The notes: generated by a model not told the origin, from the sequence alone. 64,000 nt of DNA from Burkholderia savannae (GCF_001524445.2 NZ_CP013418.1:930001-994000); one strand, 5' to 3'; counted from the stretch's first letter, positions 1 through 8,966 are shown. Numbers and translations are program-made.

Positions 1-1
1 G

Positions 2-565
2 CTGCAGAAAGGCTCGAGCGCGAACTACCTGCTGCTCAAGGCGCTGCAGAAGGCCGGCGTGCGCTACGACGAAATCCGCCCAATCTATCTGCCGCCCGCC
101 GATGCGCGCGCCGCGTTCGAAAGCGGCACCGTCGACGCGTGGGTCGTCTGGGACCCTTACTACGCAGCCGCGCAGCAGGCGCTGAAGGCGCGCACGCTCG
201 CCGATTACACGGGCCTGCCCGCCGCTTATAACTTCTACGAGGCGACGCGCGAATTCGCGACCCGTCACCCGGACGTGGTCGGCGCGGTATTGCAGCAACT
301 GCGCGAAACCGGCCGGTGGGTCAACGCGCATCCCGCCGAGACCGCCTCATTGATCGCGCCGAAGATCGGGCTCGATCGGGCGCTCGTCGAAACCTGGGTG
401 AAGCGCGTGCCGTACGGCACGACGCCGCTCGACGAGAAGATCGTCGCGTCGCAACAGGGCGTCGCCGACGCGTTTCACGCCGCGAAGCTGATTCCGCAGA
501 AGCTGACCGTCGGCGACAACGTCTGGACCGAGCGCGACGCCGCCGCCGCGCTCGCGGCGAAGTAG
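2..565 (+). CDS. Aliphatic sulfonate/nitrate/taurine-type ABC transporter substrate-binding protein (C-terminal part)
   Basis: Only the last ~187 residues are present; the frame is open to the left edge, so the signal peptide and first lobe lie outside the window. The visible part has the second-lobe features of the SsuA/NrtA/TauA family of periplasmic binding proteins, including the segment TVDAWVVWDPYYAAAQ that resembles the family's conserved ligand-cleft region. Such proteins deliver an organosulfur or related anion to an inner-membrane ABC importer. No permease or ATPase gene follows, so partner genes must be upstream or elsewhere. The ligand cannot be told from this fragment. Confidence 0.85.
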   Translation: MQKGSSANYLLLKALQKAGVRYDEIRPIYLPPADARAAFESGTVDAWVVWDPYYAAAQQALKARTLADYTGLPAAYNFYEATREFATRHPDVVGAVLQQLRETGRWVNAHPAETASLIAPKIGLDRALVETWVKRVPYGTTPLDEKIVASQQGVADAFHAAKLIPQKLTVGDNVWTERDAAAALAAK

Positions 566-720
566 GCGCGACGCCTCGCCCGCAGCCCGGTTAGAAGGAT
601 TCGTCCGTCCCCGATAACGCCTTCTTGCCGATAATGGACGGCCGCGCGGACGTCGAGCGTCGCCCGAGACGCCGCACCGCGCACCCGACGACACGCTGCG
701 TGCGAGGAGACCGTCCGACC

Positions 721-1377
721 ATGTTGTCCAACCTGCCCGCGCGCACGCGCGGCTTCTGGCTCGCCGCCGCGCTTGCCGCATTGCTGTACGGGCTGTCGCT
801 CGGCCATGCTCCCTATCCCGGCCAGCCCGCCGCCAAGGCGGCGCTCGGCGTCCTGCTGTTCGCCGCGGCGTTGCGGCATTCGCCTGAGCGCGAGCGCGCG
901 TGGCTCGGCGCCGCGCTCGCCGCGTCGGTGCTCGGCGACGTGCTGCTCGCGCTTCCCCAATGGCCGCCGTCGTTTATCGCCGGCCTCGGCGCATTCCTGC
1001 TCTCCCATCTTGCCTACTGCGCGCTGTTCGCGCCGTGGCGCGCCATGCCGCGCGGGCCGCGCGCGATCGCGCTCGTCGCGCTGTGGATCGCCGCCGCCGC
1101 GCTCTATGCCGCGTTCCTTCCCCATCTCGCCGCGCTCGCGGCGCCCGTGGCCGTCTACGTCGCCGTGCTCGGCGCGATGGCGAGCCTCGCGCTTAGCGCA
1201 CGCACGCCCGGCCCGCAGATCGCGGCGGGCGCGCTGGTGTTCGTCGCATCCGATGCGCTGATCGGCATCGATCGTTTTCTCGGCGCGTTCAGCGGCGTCG
1301 ATTATTTCATCTGGTTTTTTTATGCGGTCGCGCAATTGACCATTGCGTTCGGCGTGTTGCGACGCAAAACGAACTAA
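721..1377 (+). CDS. Lysoplasmalogenase (YhhN/TMEM86 family)
   Basis: 218-residue integral membrane protein made almost entirely of hydrophobic helices (about eight). It has the family's conserved acidic positions in helices, for example SVLGDVLLALP near residue 75 and VASDALIGIDRF near 180. Members hydrolyse the vinyl-ether bond of lysoplasmalogens or serve as membrane proteins of unclear substrate in bacteria. ATG 721 is chosen because a GAGGAG Shine-Dalgarno sequence lies about 10 nt upstream; an in-frame extension to 625 has poor composition. It is monocistronic, followed by a GC hairpin with a T-run at 1448-1466. Confidence 0.85.
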   Translation: MLSNLPARTRGFWLAAALAALLYGLSLGHAPYPGQPAAKAALGVLLFAAALRHSPERERAWLGAALAASVLGDVLLALPQWPPSFIAGLGAFLLSHLAYCALFAPWRAMPRGPRAIALVALWIAAAALYAAFLPHLAALAAPVAVYVAVLGAMASLALSARTPGPQIAAGALVFVASDALIGIDRFLGAFSGVDYFIWFFYAVAQLTIAFGVLRRKTN

Positions 1378-1447
1378 TCGAATTCGCGTCGCAATCCTTA
1401 ATTTATTAGGGACTGCGAGCAATTCTGCAACGCAACATCAGAATTCC

Positions 1448-1466
1448 GCGCGGCGCCGCGCTTTTT
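1448..1466 (+). terminator. Rho-independent terminator after the lysoplasmalogenase gene
   Basis: The self-complementary sequence GCGCGGCGCCGCGC (1448-1461) is followed directly by TTTTT (1462-1466), about 70 nt after the stop codon at 1377. Confidence 0.6.
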
Positions 1467-1537
1467 CTCGCACAAGCCCATCCGGCGGGCTTCGGCATCC
1501 GTTGAATCCCGCGCTTAGAGGGCTATGTCTACCCGGC

Positions 1538-1566
1538 TTGCGGTTTCGGTTTTCACGAACTATTGT
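1538..1566 (+). promoter_or_regulatory. Predicted sigma-70 promoter of the monooxygenase operon
   Basis: TTGCGG (1538-1543) and TATTGT (1561-1566) are separated by exactly 17 nt, upstream of the monooxygenase start. The -10 box runs into the left arm of a dyad operator (1564-1585), so a bound repressor would cover the promoter. Confidence 0.5.
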
Positions 1567-1585
1567 TACATCCATCAATGTAACA
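1564..1585. promoter_or_regulatory. Perfect dyad operator overlapping the monooxygenase promoter
   Basis: TGTTACAT, a 6-nt spacer, then ATGTAACA: two 8-bp arms in perfect inverted symmetry. Its size and AT-rich arms stand out in this GC-rich region and resemble sites bound by TetR-type dimers. No tetR-like gene lies next to it in the window, so the cognate regulator is unknown. Confidence 0.6.
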
Positions 1586-1616
1586 GTAAAAAATGAGCCC
1601 AAATGGAGACGCTTGG

Positions 1617-3206
1617 ATGAACGCGCGCAATATGTCCTTCGGTCCACTCGACAGCACAAATCACGAAGAAACCATCGATATCGCCATCATCGGCACCGGC
1701 TTTTCCGGGCTCGGCATGGCGATTCGCCTCCGGCAGACCGGCAACCAGGACTTCGCGGTGTTCGAAAAAGCCAGCTCGGTCGGCGGTACCTGGCGCGACA
1801 ACCACTACCCCGGCTGCGCGTGCGACGTCCAATCGCATGTCTATTCGTTCTCGTTCGCGCCGAATCCGCGCTGGACGCGGATGTTCGCGCCGCAGCCGGA
1901 AATCCGCGCGTACATGGAAGACTGCGTGCAGCGCTTCAACGTCGGCTCGCACCTGCGTTTCAATCATGAACTCGTCAACGCGACCTACGACGAAACCGCG
2001 CATCGCTGGCGCCTGACGTTCGAGAACGGCAAGCGCGTATGCGCGCGCGTGCTCGTGTCGGGCATGGGCGGGCTGTCGCGCGCGGCGTACCCGAACATCC
2101 CCGGCATCGAGACGTTCAAGGGCGAAGCGTTCCACTCGCAGCACTGGAAGCACGACTATCCGCTCGAAGGCAAGCGCGTCGCCGTGATCGGCACGGGCGC
2201 GAGCGCGATTCAGTTCGTCCCGCAGATCGCCCCGCGCGTCGCGAATCTCGCGCTCTTCCAGCGCACCCCGCCGTGGATCATGCCGAAGCCGGACCGCTCG
2301 GTCAGCGGCTTCGAGCAGTGGCTCTTCCGCAATCTGCCGTTCACGCAGAAGCTGATGCGCGGCGGCATCTATTGGATGCTCGAATCGCGCGTGCTCGGCT
2401 TCGCCGTGCATCCGTCGACGATGAAGCTCGTGCAGAAGCTCGCGCTGCGCCACATCAGCCGGCAGATCTCCGAGCCGGAACTGCGCGCCGCGGTGACGCC
2501 CGACTACACGATCGGCTGCAAGCGAATCCTGATGTCGAACGACTACTATCCGGCGCTCACGCGCAAGAACGTCGACGTGATCACGACGGGCATCGAGCGC
2601 ATCGAGGAAAACGCGGTCGTCACGACGGACGGCAAGCGCCATGAAGTCGACTGCCTGATCTACGGCACGGGCTTCCAGATCAACAACCCGTTCCCGCGCG
2701 GCACGATCGTCGGCCGCGGCGGCGTCGACGTCGTCGACGCATGGCGCGACGGCCTGCACGCGTATCTCGGCGCGACGGTCCCCGGCTATCCGAACTGGTT
2801 CATCCTGATGGGCCCGAACACCGGCCTCGGCCACAACTCGATGGTGTACATGATCGAATCGCAGATCGAGTACGTGCTCGGCGCGCTGAAGGCGATGCGC
2901 ACCGAGCGCGCCGAGGCGATCGAAGTGCGTCCGCTCGTCGAGCTCGAATACAACAACCGCATCCAGAACAAGCTGAAGGGCACGGTCTGGTCGACGGGCG
3001 GCTGCAGCAGCTGGTATCTCGACCCCCGCACCGGCAAGAACACGACGCTCTGGCCGACCTTCACGTGGCGCTTCCGGCAGGAAACGGCGTTCTTCTCGAT
3101 GGCCGACTATCACGCGTACTACGCGAACCCGCGCCAGAACGGGCAGCCGGCCCCCGCGCTGCCGAACCCGGCTGTCGCGCAGACGGCCGCCGAGACGACC
3201 GCCTGA
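1617..3206 (+). CDS. Flavin-containing (Baeyer-Villiger-type) monooxygenase
   Basis: About 529 residues. It has an N-terminal FAD Rossmann motif (IAIIGTGFSGLGMAIRL), the group's VGGTWRDNHYPGCACD stretch, a second NADPH-binding motif (VAVIGTGASAIQFVP), and between them FKGEAFHSQHW, which fits the Baeyer-Villiger fingerprint FxGxxxHxxxW. It should oxygenate a ketone or other hydrophobic substrate using NADPH and O2. I prefer ATG 1617 because GGAGA lies 8-12 nt upstream; ATG 1593 (eight residues longer) has no visible ribosome site. It is first in a four-gene operon with an SDR, a PF10118 protein and an alpha/beta hydrolase, a set reminiscent of lipid- or ketone-processing operons of actinobacteria such as mymA (comparison from memory). 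Confidence 0.88.
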   Translation: MNARNMSFGPLDSTNHEETIDIAIIGTGFSGLGMAIRLRQTGNQDFAVFEKASSVGGTWRDNHYPGCACDVQSHVYSFSFAPNPRWTRMFAPQPEIRAYMEDCVQRFNVGSHLRFNHELVNATYDETAHRWRLTFENGKRVCARVLVSGMGGLSRAAYPNIPGIETFKGEAFHSQHWKHDYPLEGKRVAVIGTGASAIQFVPQIAPRVANLALFQRTPPWIMPKPDRSVSGFEQWLFRNLPFTQKLMRGGIYWMLESRVLGFAVHPSTMKLVQKLALRHISRQISEPELRAAVTPDYTIGCKRILMSNDYYPALTRKNVDVITTGIERIEENAVVTTDGKRHEVDCLIYGTGFQINNPFPRGTIVGRGGVDVVDAWRDGLHAYLGATVPGYPNWFILMGPNTGLGHNSMVYMIESQIEYVLGALKAMRTERAEAIEVRPLVELEYNNRIQNKLKGTVWSTGGCSSWYLDPRTGKNTTLWPTFTWRFRQETAFFSMADYHAYYANPRQNGQPAPALPNPAVAQTAAETTA

Positions 3207-3232
3207 GCCCCGAACCCACACGAGCCTACGAC

Positions 3233-4162
3233 ATGAAATCCTTCTCCAACAAAGTCGCTGCGATCACGGGCGCGGGCTCCGGCATGGGCCGCTCGCTCGC
3301 GGTGCAGCTCGCGCAACAGCAATGCCACGTCGCGCTCGCGGACAGGAACGCGGCCGGCCTCGCCGAGACCGAGCGGATCGTCCGCGCGCTCGCGCCGTCG
3401 GTGCGCGTGACGACCTGCGTGCTCGATGTCGGCGACCGCGCCGCGATGCACGCATGGGCCGACGAGACGGCCGCCGCGCACGGCCGCGTGAACCTCGTCT
3501 TCAACAATGCGGGCGTCGCGCTGTCGAGCACGATCGACGGCATGGAATACAGCGATCTCGAGTGGATCGTGAACATCAACTTCTGGGGCGTCGTGCATGG
3601 GACGAAGGCGTTCCTGCCGTATCTGAAGGCGTCGGGCGACGGGCACATCGTCAACACGTCGAGCATTTTCGGGATCTTCGCGCAGCCCGGCATGAGCGGC
3701 TACAACGCGACGAAATACGCGGTGCGCGGCTTCACCGAATCGCTGCGCCAGGAGCTCGACTTGATGAAGAGCGGCGTGTCGGCCACCTGCGTGCATCCGG
3801 GCGGCATCCGCACGAACATCGCGCAATCGGCGCGGCTCGCGCAGAACATGGTCGGCTTCATGGTCGAGAGCGAGCAGCAGGGCAAGGAGGATTTCGAGAA
3901 GTTCTTCATCACGACGGCCGACGAAGCGGCGCGCGTGATCTTGCAGGGCGTGCGCAAGAACAAGCGCCGCGTGCTGATCGGCCGCGACGCGCGCGGCGCC
4001 GACTGGCTCGCGCGCACGCTGCCCGCCGCGTACCAGCCGCTCGTCGTGCTCGCGACCAAGCTTCAGAGCGCGCGAGCGCGCCGCCGTGCGGGCCGTGCAA
4101 CGCCGGCGCCCGCGCAGGCAACCTACAACACCGCTGGCAACCAGGGAGGAGAGCAATCATGA
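3233..4162 (+). CDS. SDR family oxidoreductase
   Basis: 309 residues, a classical short-chain dehydrogenase. It has the cofactor motif TGAGSGMG near residue 11, NNAG near 92, the catalytic Ser in NTSSIFG near 142, and YNATK with the catalytic Tyr and Lys near 155-159. An extended C-terminal tail rich in Ala/Arg follows the core, as in SDRs of the EphD/Rv-type group that accompany alpha/beta hydrolases. It starts 26 nt after the monooxygenase stop and its TGA overlaps the next ATG by 4 nt, so translation is likely coupled. Expected role: oxidation or reduction of an alcohol/ketone in the same pathway as the monooxygenase. Confidence 0.88.
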   Translation: MKSFSNKVAAITGAGSGMGRSLAVQLAQQQCHVALADRNAAGLAETERIVRALAPSVRVTTCVLDVGDRAAMHAWADETAAAHGRVNLVFNNAGVALSSTIDGMEYSDLEWIVNINFWGVVHGTKAFLPYLKASGDGHIVNTSSIFGIFAQPGMSGYNATKYAVRGFTESLRQELDLMKSGVSATCVHPGGIRTNIAQSARLAQNMVGFMVESEQQGKEDFEKFFITTADEAARVILQGVRKNKRRVLIGRDARGADWLARTLPAAYQPLVVLATKLQSARARRRAGRATPAPAQATYNTAGNQGGEQS

Positions 4163-5073
4163 CGACACCGCATATGATGCCGGTCCGGCGCGACATCCGC
4201 TTCGCGCTGCCCCCCGACCGTGTCTACGACTGGCACGTCCAGGGCGCGCCCGTCACGCACTTCATGAACGCGCTGTCGCTGCTGTTTCCGGCGGGCGAGC
4301 GCTTCTTCATGGATTCGGTGCGCAACTACCGCGACCAGATCCACGACCCCGAGCTGAAGAAGCAGGTCGCGGGCTTCATCGGCCAGGAAGCGATGCACAC
4401 GCGCGAGCACATCGAGTACAACGATCTGCTGCAATCGGCCGGCCTGCCCGCGCACAAGCTCGACAAGCGCCTGTGGGCGCTCCTCGGCTGGGGCAAGAAA
4501 GTGCTGCCGCATTCGATGCAGCTCGCGATCACGATCGCGCTCGAACACTACACGGCGATTCTCGCGAACCAGCTGCTGTCGGGCCACGAACACCGGATCG
4601 ACGGCTCGGTCGAAGGCTACAAGCAGATGTGGATGTGGCACGCGATGGAAGAAACCGAGCACAAGGCGGTTTCGTACGACGTGTGGACGGCCGTGATGAA
4701 GCCCGGCGTGAAGACCTACCTGCTGCGCACGGGCACGATGCTGCTGACGACGCTGATCTTCTGGACCGTCGTGTTCGATTTCCACGTGCGCCTGATGTTC
4801 GCGCACCGGATGCGCCACGGCAAGCTCAAGGGAATGTGGCGGCTCGTCAAGTATCTGTACAGCCCGAAGAACGGCGTGTTCGCGAACATCGCGCTCGAAT
4901 GGCTCGACTACTTCCGGCCGGGCTTTCATCCGTGGGACCACGACAATCGCGTGTACCTGCAAGACCTCGACGCGCTGCTCGCGAACATCGACGCCGCGAA
5001 CGAGCGCTACGCCGACCAGGTCGCGCCGCGCCGCGTGCCGCTGCACTCGTCGCCCGCGCATCAGCACGCGTAA
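4159..5073 (+). CDS. PF10118-type 'metal-dependent hydrolase'
   Basis: 304 residues matching the family annotated as predicted metal-dependent hydrolases (PF10118). Helical and rich in Glu/His pairs: EAMHTREH near residue 77, EHYTA near 130 and EETEHKA near 165, the last being an ExxH motif like those binding metals in ferritin-like di-iron proteins. A hydrophobic segment near 195-215 may be membrane-associated. ATG overlaps the upstream stop (ATGA) and a GGAGGAGAG sequence precedes it. The real reaction is not known; the di-iron idea is inference from the ExxH motifs, and the context suggests lipid or ketone metabolism. Confidence 0.8.
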   Translation: MTTPHMMPVRRDIRFALPPDRVYDWHVQGAPVTHFMNALSLLFPAGERFFMDSVRNYRDQIHDPELKKQVAGFIGQEAMHTREHIEYNDLLQSAGLPAHKLDKRLWALLGWGKKVLPHSMQLAITIALEHYTAILANQLLSGHEHRIDGSVEGYKQMWMWHAMEETEHKAVSYDVWTAVMKPGVKTYLLRTGTMLLTTLIFWTVVFDFHVRLMFAHRMRHGKLKGMWRLVKYLYSPKNGVFANIALEWLDYFRPGFHPWDHDNRVYLQDLDALLANIDAANERYADQVAPRRVPLHSSPAHQHA

Positions 5074-5084
5074 GCGAACGAGCG

Positions 5085-6020
5085 ATGGCGTCCGTTCGCG
5101 ACACGCTGACGGTCCGCTCGGGCGACGTGCGCCTTGCCGTCTACCTGAGCGGGCCGCGCAACGCTCCGCCCGTGATTCTCGTGCACGGTTATCCGGATTC
5201 GGCGCGCGTGTGGGAACGCGTGCGCGAGCATCTCGACAAGCGCTTTCGCGTGATCGCGTACGACGTGCGCGGCGCGGGCGCATCGGATGCGCCGAAGCGC
5301 CGCGCCGACTACAAGCTGAGCCTGCTCGCGCAGGATCTGCTCGCCGTCGCCGACGTGACGTGCGGCGATCGCCCGTTTCACCTCGTCGGCCACGACTGGG
5401 GATCGATTCAATGCTGGGAAGCGGCGACCGATCCCGCGATCAACGGCCGGCTCGCGTCGTACACGTCGATCTCGGGGCCGTGCCTCGACCACGTGTTTCG
5501 CGCGCCGCTCAATCTGAAGCAGACGCTGAAGTCGTGGTACATCGCGTTCTTTCATCTGCCGCTCGTGCCCGAGCTCGTGTGGCGGCTGGGCGGCGCGAAG
5601 CTGTGGCCGCTGTGGCTGCGCAAGACCGAGCGCATCGCCGTCGACGCCGATCCGGATCAACTGCGCAACGGCCTGAACGGCCTCAAGCTCTACCGCGCGA
5701 ATTTCATCGAGCGCGCCCGTCGGCCGCGCGAGCGCTACGCGCAGGCGCCGGTGCAGATCATCGTGCCGCGTTACGACCGGTATGTGACGCCCGCCCTCAC
5801 CCGCCATCTCGATCGCTGGCTCGGCGCGCATCGCCGCGACGAAATCGCCGCATCGCACTGGACGGTGATTCGCGACGCGGCGCTGATCGCCGCGCGAATC
5901 GGCCGGTTCGCGACCGCGCACGAGCCGAAGCGGCATGCGGCCGCCGCCGCGAAATCCGGCGGCCAGCAGCGCGCGAATCAGCGCGCGTCGGCCGGCAAGC
6001 GCCTGAAAAGCGCTTCGTAG
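5085..6020 (+). CDS. Alpha/beta hydrolase, epoxide-hydrolase-like
   Basis: 311 residues. It has the oxyanion segment HGYPDS near residue 28, the nucleophile elbow GHDWGS near 99, where Asp (not Ser) is the likely nucleophile as in epoxide hydrolases and haloalkane dehalogenases, and a late His in ASHWTV near 260. The C-terminal ~40 residues are a low-complexity Ala/Lys/Arg tail. Last gene of the monooxygenase operon, 11 nt after the PF10118 gene. Its 3' end overlaps the convergent gene at 5978 by 43 nt. In mycobacterial EphD an alpha/beta hydrolase like this is fused to an SDR; here the two are separate genes in one operon. Confidence 0.85.
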   Translation: MASVRDTLTVRSGDVRLAVYLSGPRNAPPVILVHGYPDSARVWERVREHLDKRFRVIAYDVRGAGASDAPKRRADYKLSLLAQDLLAVADVTCGDRPFHLVGHDWGSIQCWEAATDPAINGRLASYTSISGPCLDHVFRAPLNLKQTLKSWYIAFFHLPLVPELVWRLGGAKLWPLWLRKTERIAVDADPDQLRNGLNGLKLYRANFIERARRPRERYAQAPVQIIVPRYDRYVTPALTRHLDRWLGAHRRDEIAASHWTVIRDAALIAARIGRFATAHEPKRHAAAAAKSGGQQRANQRASAGKRLKSAS

Positions 6021-6535
6021 TCGAGCACGAGCCCGTCGCGATCGATTTCCAGTTGCGCGGTGAAGCCGCTCGCGACGCTTTCGTAGCGATAGACACGATC
6101 CGGCTCGATGCATCGGTACGCCTGTCGCATGCGGCCGACCGTCAGATCGGGGATCGAAATATAGACGACATCGATCGGCCGCCGCTCGTCGCGCGCGAGC
6201 CTCAGACGGCGGATCGGCAGCGTGTTCGTATACGGCGTCGCGGCGATGTCGACGTCGATGCTCCCGTCAAGCATCGCGAGCGGCTCGTCCGCCCCGTTGC
6301 GCCAGCGGCCCTCCCCGTCGCCGCGCAGCTCGAGCGCGCCGCCGCCCATCACCGTCACAATCACGTGCTTCGCCCGCCAGCCCTCGTCGCAGACGACGCG
6401 ATAGGCGACACCATACGCACGCCCTTCGTCGCGCCCGACGACCACGCTCTCCGCGATGCTGCCGAATGCGTGTCGCTCGAACGCCAGATGCTCGATCCCG
6501 TCGTGCTCGAGCGACGCCCAACGCACTTCACGCAT
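5978..6535 (-). CDS. Putative glycolipid-binding domain protein (PF06475 family)
   Basis: 185 residues resembling the bacterial 'putative glycolipid-binding' family, a single beta-rich domain of unproven function. Typical features are the start REVRWASLEHDGIEHL, a central W in GRWRNG, the strongly conserved DVDIAATPYTNTLPIRRL segment and a late YRY. ATG 6535 has a strong GAGGAG site 6-7 nt upstream on the minus strand. It converges on and overlaps the alpha/beta hydrolase gene by 43 nt, and stands alone transcriptionally. There is no signal peptide, so it is probably cytoplasmic. Confidence 0.75.
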   Translation of the reverse strand: MREVRWASLEHDGIEHLAFERHAFGSIAESVVVGRDEGRAYGVAYRVVCDEGWRAKHVIVTVMGGGALELRGDGEGRWRNGADEPLAMLDGSIDVDIAATPYTNTLPIRRLRLARDERRPIDVVYISIPDLTVGRMRQAYRCIEPDRVYRYESVASGFTAQLEIDRDGLVLDYEALFRRLPADAR

Positions 6536-6800
6536 CGGATTTCTCCTCGATTGTCTCTGTTTTGTCTCTAACCTTCGATCGCTTGCGCCAATGCGCGCGG
6601 GCGAACATGGATGCGTTCGTCGTCGCGCGAGTGCCGTGCGTCGCTTTGCGTCGGCGGCCTCATGCGCTTCGTGACGCCAAACGGCGCAGCGGCCTTCATC
6701 GGCATTCGCAGCACACGCGAGCCCATTCACTGAGTCGGTCCGCGCCTTCGGCAAATAGCATCGCGCCCCAACTTACCTGCGTCCGGCCGGCAACGCCGAT

Positions 6801-7655
6801 TCAAGTCGTCTCGTCGCTCTCGCGCTCGTCGGCGGCGCGCGCGACCGCCCGCGCGTAGAGCGCCGCCACATCGAATCCGCTCAGGTCGAGGCCGAAGCGC
6901 TCGCGCACGCACGCCGCCCATGCGTCGACATCCGGCAGCCGGGTCGTTTGCGCCGCGCCGTCCGTCGTCCGCAGCGTCACCGCATCGTTGAAAAGCAGCG
7001 CGCGCGCATCGGGCAGGATTCGGCACACGACGAGGTCGTGCGTGAAGAACGAATCGGGATGACGCGACGTGTACCAGTTCGCGACCTCGTAATCGACCCA
7101 CTCGACCGGCTTCAGCGAAAAGCGATACAGCGGCTGCCAGCCGGCCGGCGTCTCGCACTCGATTTCGAGCTCGCCCGCGACAGGCGCGTCGACGACGCGA
7201 AACGTCCCGTGCGGCGTGGATTGCGCGACGTTCGGATCGAAGCGCAGCGGCGCCGTCAGCGTCGTCGAGCCGAAGCCGACATCGGCGAACCACGTCGCGC
7301 CGTCCAGATCGACGCGCAGCAGCATGTGCGTCTGCGGCGTCGACACGTCGGGCGGACGCTGCCAGCGCACGCGCGCGATCAGCGGCGTCACGCGAAAGCC
7401 GAGCTGCACGAGCACCGTGTAGAAGAGCTTGTTCTGCTCGAAGCAGTACCCGCCGCGACGCCGCTCGATCAGCTTGTCGACGACCGATTCGAGGTCGAGC
7501 GCGACGCGCGCGCCCGTGTACGGATTGAGGTTCTCGAACGGAATCGACTGCGGATGCAGCAGTTGCAGCTCGCGAAGGACGTCGAACGTCGGCTGCGCAG
7601 GTCCGCGATAACCGATGCGGGCGAAATAACGGGAAAGATCGACTGCGTCGCGCAT
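6801..7655 (-). CDS. nat: Arylamine N-acetyltransferase
   Basis: 284 residues. The NAT catalytic triad is visible: Cys in RRGGYCFEQN near residue 71, His in TPQTHMLLRV near 110, and Asp in FADVGFG near 126. The N-terminal segment LHPQSIPFENLN is characteristic. The enzyme transfers acetyl from acetyl-CoA to arylamines or hydrazines in the cytoplasm, a detoxification reaction. The gene stands alone; no RBS stronger than average was seen at ATG 7655. Confidence 0.93.
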   Translation of the reverse strand: MRDAVDLSRYFARIGYRGPAQPTFDVLRELQLLHPQSIPFENLNPYTGARVALDLESVVDKLIERRRGGYCFEQNKLFYTVLVQLGFRVTPLIARVRWQRPPDVSTPQTHMLLRVDLDGATWFADVGFGSTTLTAPLRFDPNVAQSTPHGTFRVVDAPVAGELEIECETPAGWQPLYRFSLKPVEWVDYEVANWYTSRHPDSFFTHDLVVCRILPDARALLFNDAVTLRTTDGAAQTTRLPDVDAWAACVRERFGLDLSGFDVAALYARAVARAADERESDETT

Positions 7656-7771
7656 GTAGGCAATCCGAGGATGACGAATCGCGTCACCATAGCATTACGC
7701 GGATAACCCCATCCGACGCGGGGAAAAGCGCGCGCCGGCCGTCGCGGCGGCGCGCGCATCGACAACACGCG

Positions 7772-8485
7772 TTACGGCAGCAGCTTGAGCGCCGCGGATG
7801 CGACGGACGGCACCGAAATGCCGTGGCTCGCCGCGAACTGCACGGCCGCGCCGAGCGTGCCGCCGATCGCCTGCAACTGGTTCGGCGCATTCTGCGCGAT
7901 GTACGACGCGGCTTGCAGGTTGTTCGGGTCCAGCCCGGCCTGCAGCAGCGACGCCGGGTTCGATGCGCCGAGATTCCCGAGCCCGGATTGAAGCTGCGAA
8001 TACTGGGTGACGCCTTCGCCGAGCGACGTGAGGCCGCGGGTGAACGCCGCCTTGTCGACGCCCGCGCCCGGCGCGGCGCCGTTCGCGCCGCCCGATGCGA
8101 ACGCTTGCGTCAGCGCCTGCGCGACCGACTGCTGCGCGCCGCCGACCTGCGACAGCGCGCCGGGCGTCAGCGCGTTCGCGCCGCCGTTGGTCAACAGGCC
8201 CGCAGCGTGCTGCGCCTGCCCGGCCGCGCCCGAGAGCCCCATCGCCGACGCGAGACTCGCTTGGCCGGCAAGCACCTGCTGATTTGCGCCGACGTACGAC
8301 TGCAGCAGCTGCGACATGCCGGATGCGCCGGACGTGCTCGCCTGCTGCGTCGCACCGCCGCCGCCGAGCAGCGATGCGCCGAGGCTTTGCAGATCGACCT
8401 GTGCGAACGCAGCGCCGCTCGCGAACGCGCCGCTTGCGCAGCAGACGAGCGCCGCGCGCTTCGCGAAGCGATTGATTGATTTCAT
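7772..8485 (-). CDS. DUF2501 domain-containing secreted protein (YjjA-like)
   Basis: 237 residues. It has an N-terminal signal peptide (MKSINRFAKRAALVCCASGAF, probably cut after AAFA) followed by a Gly/Ala/Gln/Ser-rich domain typical of DUF2501. It ends in the family's conserved pattern with ASYIAQNAPNQLQAIGG and a C-terminal SVASAALKLLP. Function is unknown; members are periplasmic or envelope-associated. The first domain half is low-complexity (GGGGATQQASTSGASG). No operon partner. Confidence 0.75.
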   Translation of the reverse strand: MKSINRFAKRAALVCCASGAFASGAAFAQVDLQSLGASLLGGGGATQQASTSGASGMSQLLQSYVGANQQVLAGQASLASAMGLSGAAGQAQHAAGLLTNGGANALTPGALSQVGGAQQSVAQALTQAFASGGANGAAPGAGVDKAAFTRGLTSLGEGVTQYSQLQSGLGNLGASNPASLLQAGLDPNNLQAASYIAQNAPNQLQAIGGTLGAAVQFAASHGISVPSVASAALKLLP

Positions 8486-8966
8486 CGAATCTCCCTGTGA
8501 ATCCTGCCAGCAGAATTGTCGAGGCGAGCATGCGGCGAATGCAATCACGGATACATATCGAAACGTATTGACGGGCCATGTTGCGGGGACATGCATGCGG
8601 CGGCGCCGCCGGATCTGTTGCACGGCACACGCGCGGCGAATCGACGTTCGCCGGCTCGCGCAGTTGAACCGCGATTGAACGGATGTGGCGTGATCGATGA
8701 CCTGCGGTCCGCGGTCGGCGGTCGGCGGTCGGCGGCCGAAACCGATGCCGTGCTTGCGGTGACGGCAACTGTTCCATGCGCACGGCATCGCGCGCTCCCG
8801 CAGCAAAATTCAACATCTGATTTCTTTCGAATGCCTTATTGAATTCGACACCGCCCCATTTTAAAAAATCGATTAATCGAGCACTCAAAAAAAACATCGG
8901 CCGACGAATTGACCAATCGCCAAAAATTACCTAGGTTAACCACATCGATTACTTGAAAACTTCATT
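8486..8966. other. Intergenic region with short TCGGCGG heptamer array
   Basis: No convincing gene. It holds three perfect copies of TCGGCGG plus one degenerate copy at 8708-8735, the same heptamer family seen at 36825, 48113 and 58100. The last ~150 nt before the small gene at 8967 are AT-rich (runs of A at 8886-8893) and could hold its promoter. Confidence 0.5.
8708..8735. repeat. Short heptamer tandem repeat (TCGGCGG)
   Basis: TCCGCGG followed by three TCGGCGG units. Too short to be striking alone, but it matches the large arrays elsewhere in the window. Confidence 0.7.

Noticed and set aside
1575..3221. Long open frame (548 codons) on the minus strand opposite the monooxygenase
   Set aside because: It is an antisense shadow: Arg/Ala-rich with no domain, common in DNA of this GC content. 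The plus frame has complete FAD and NADPH motifs.
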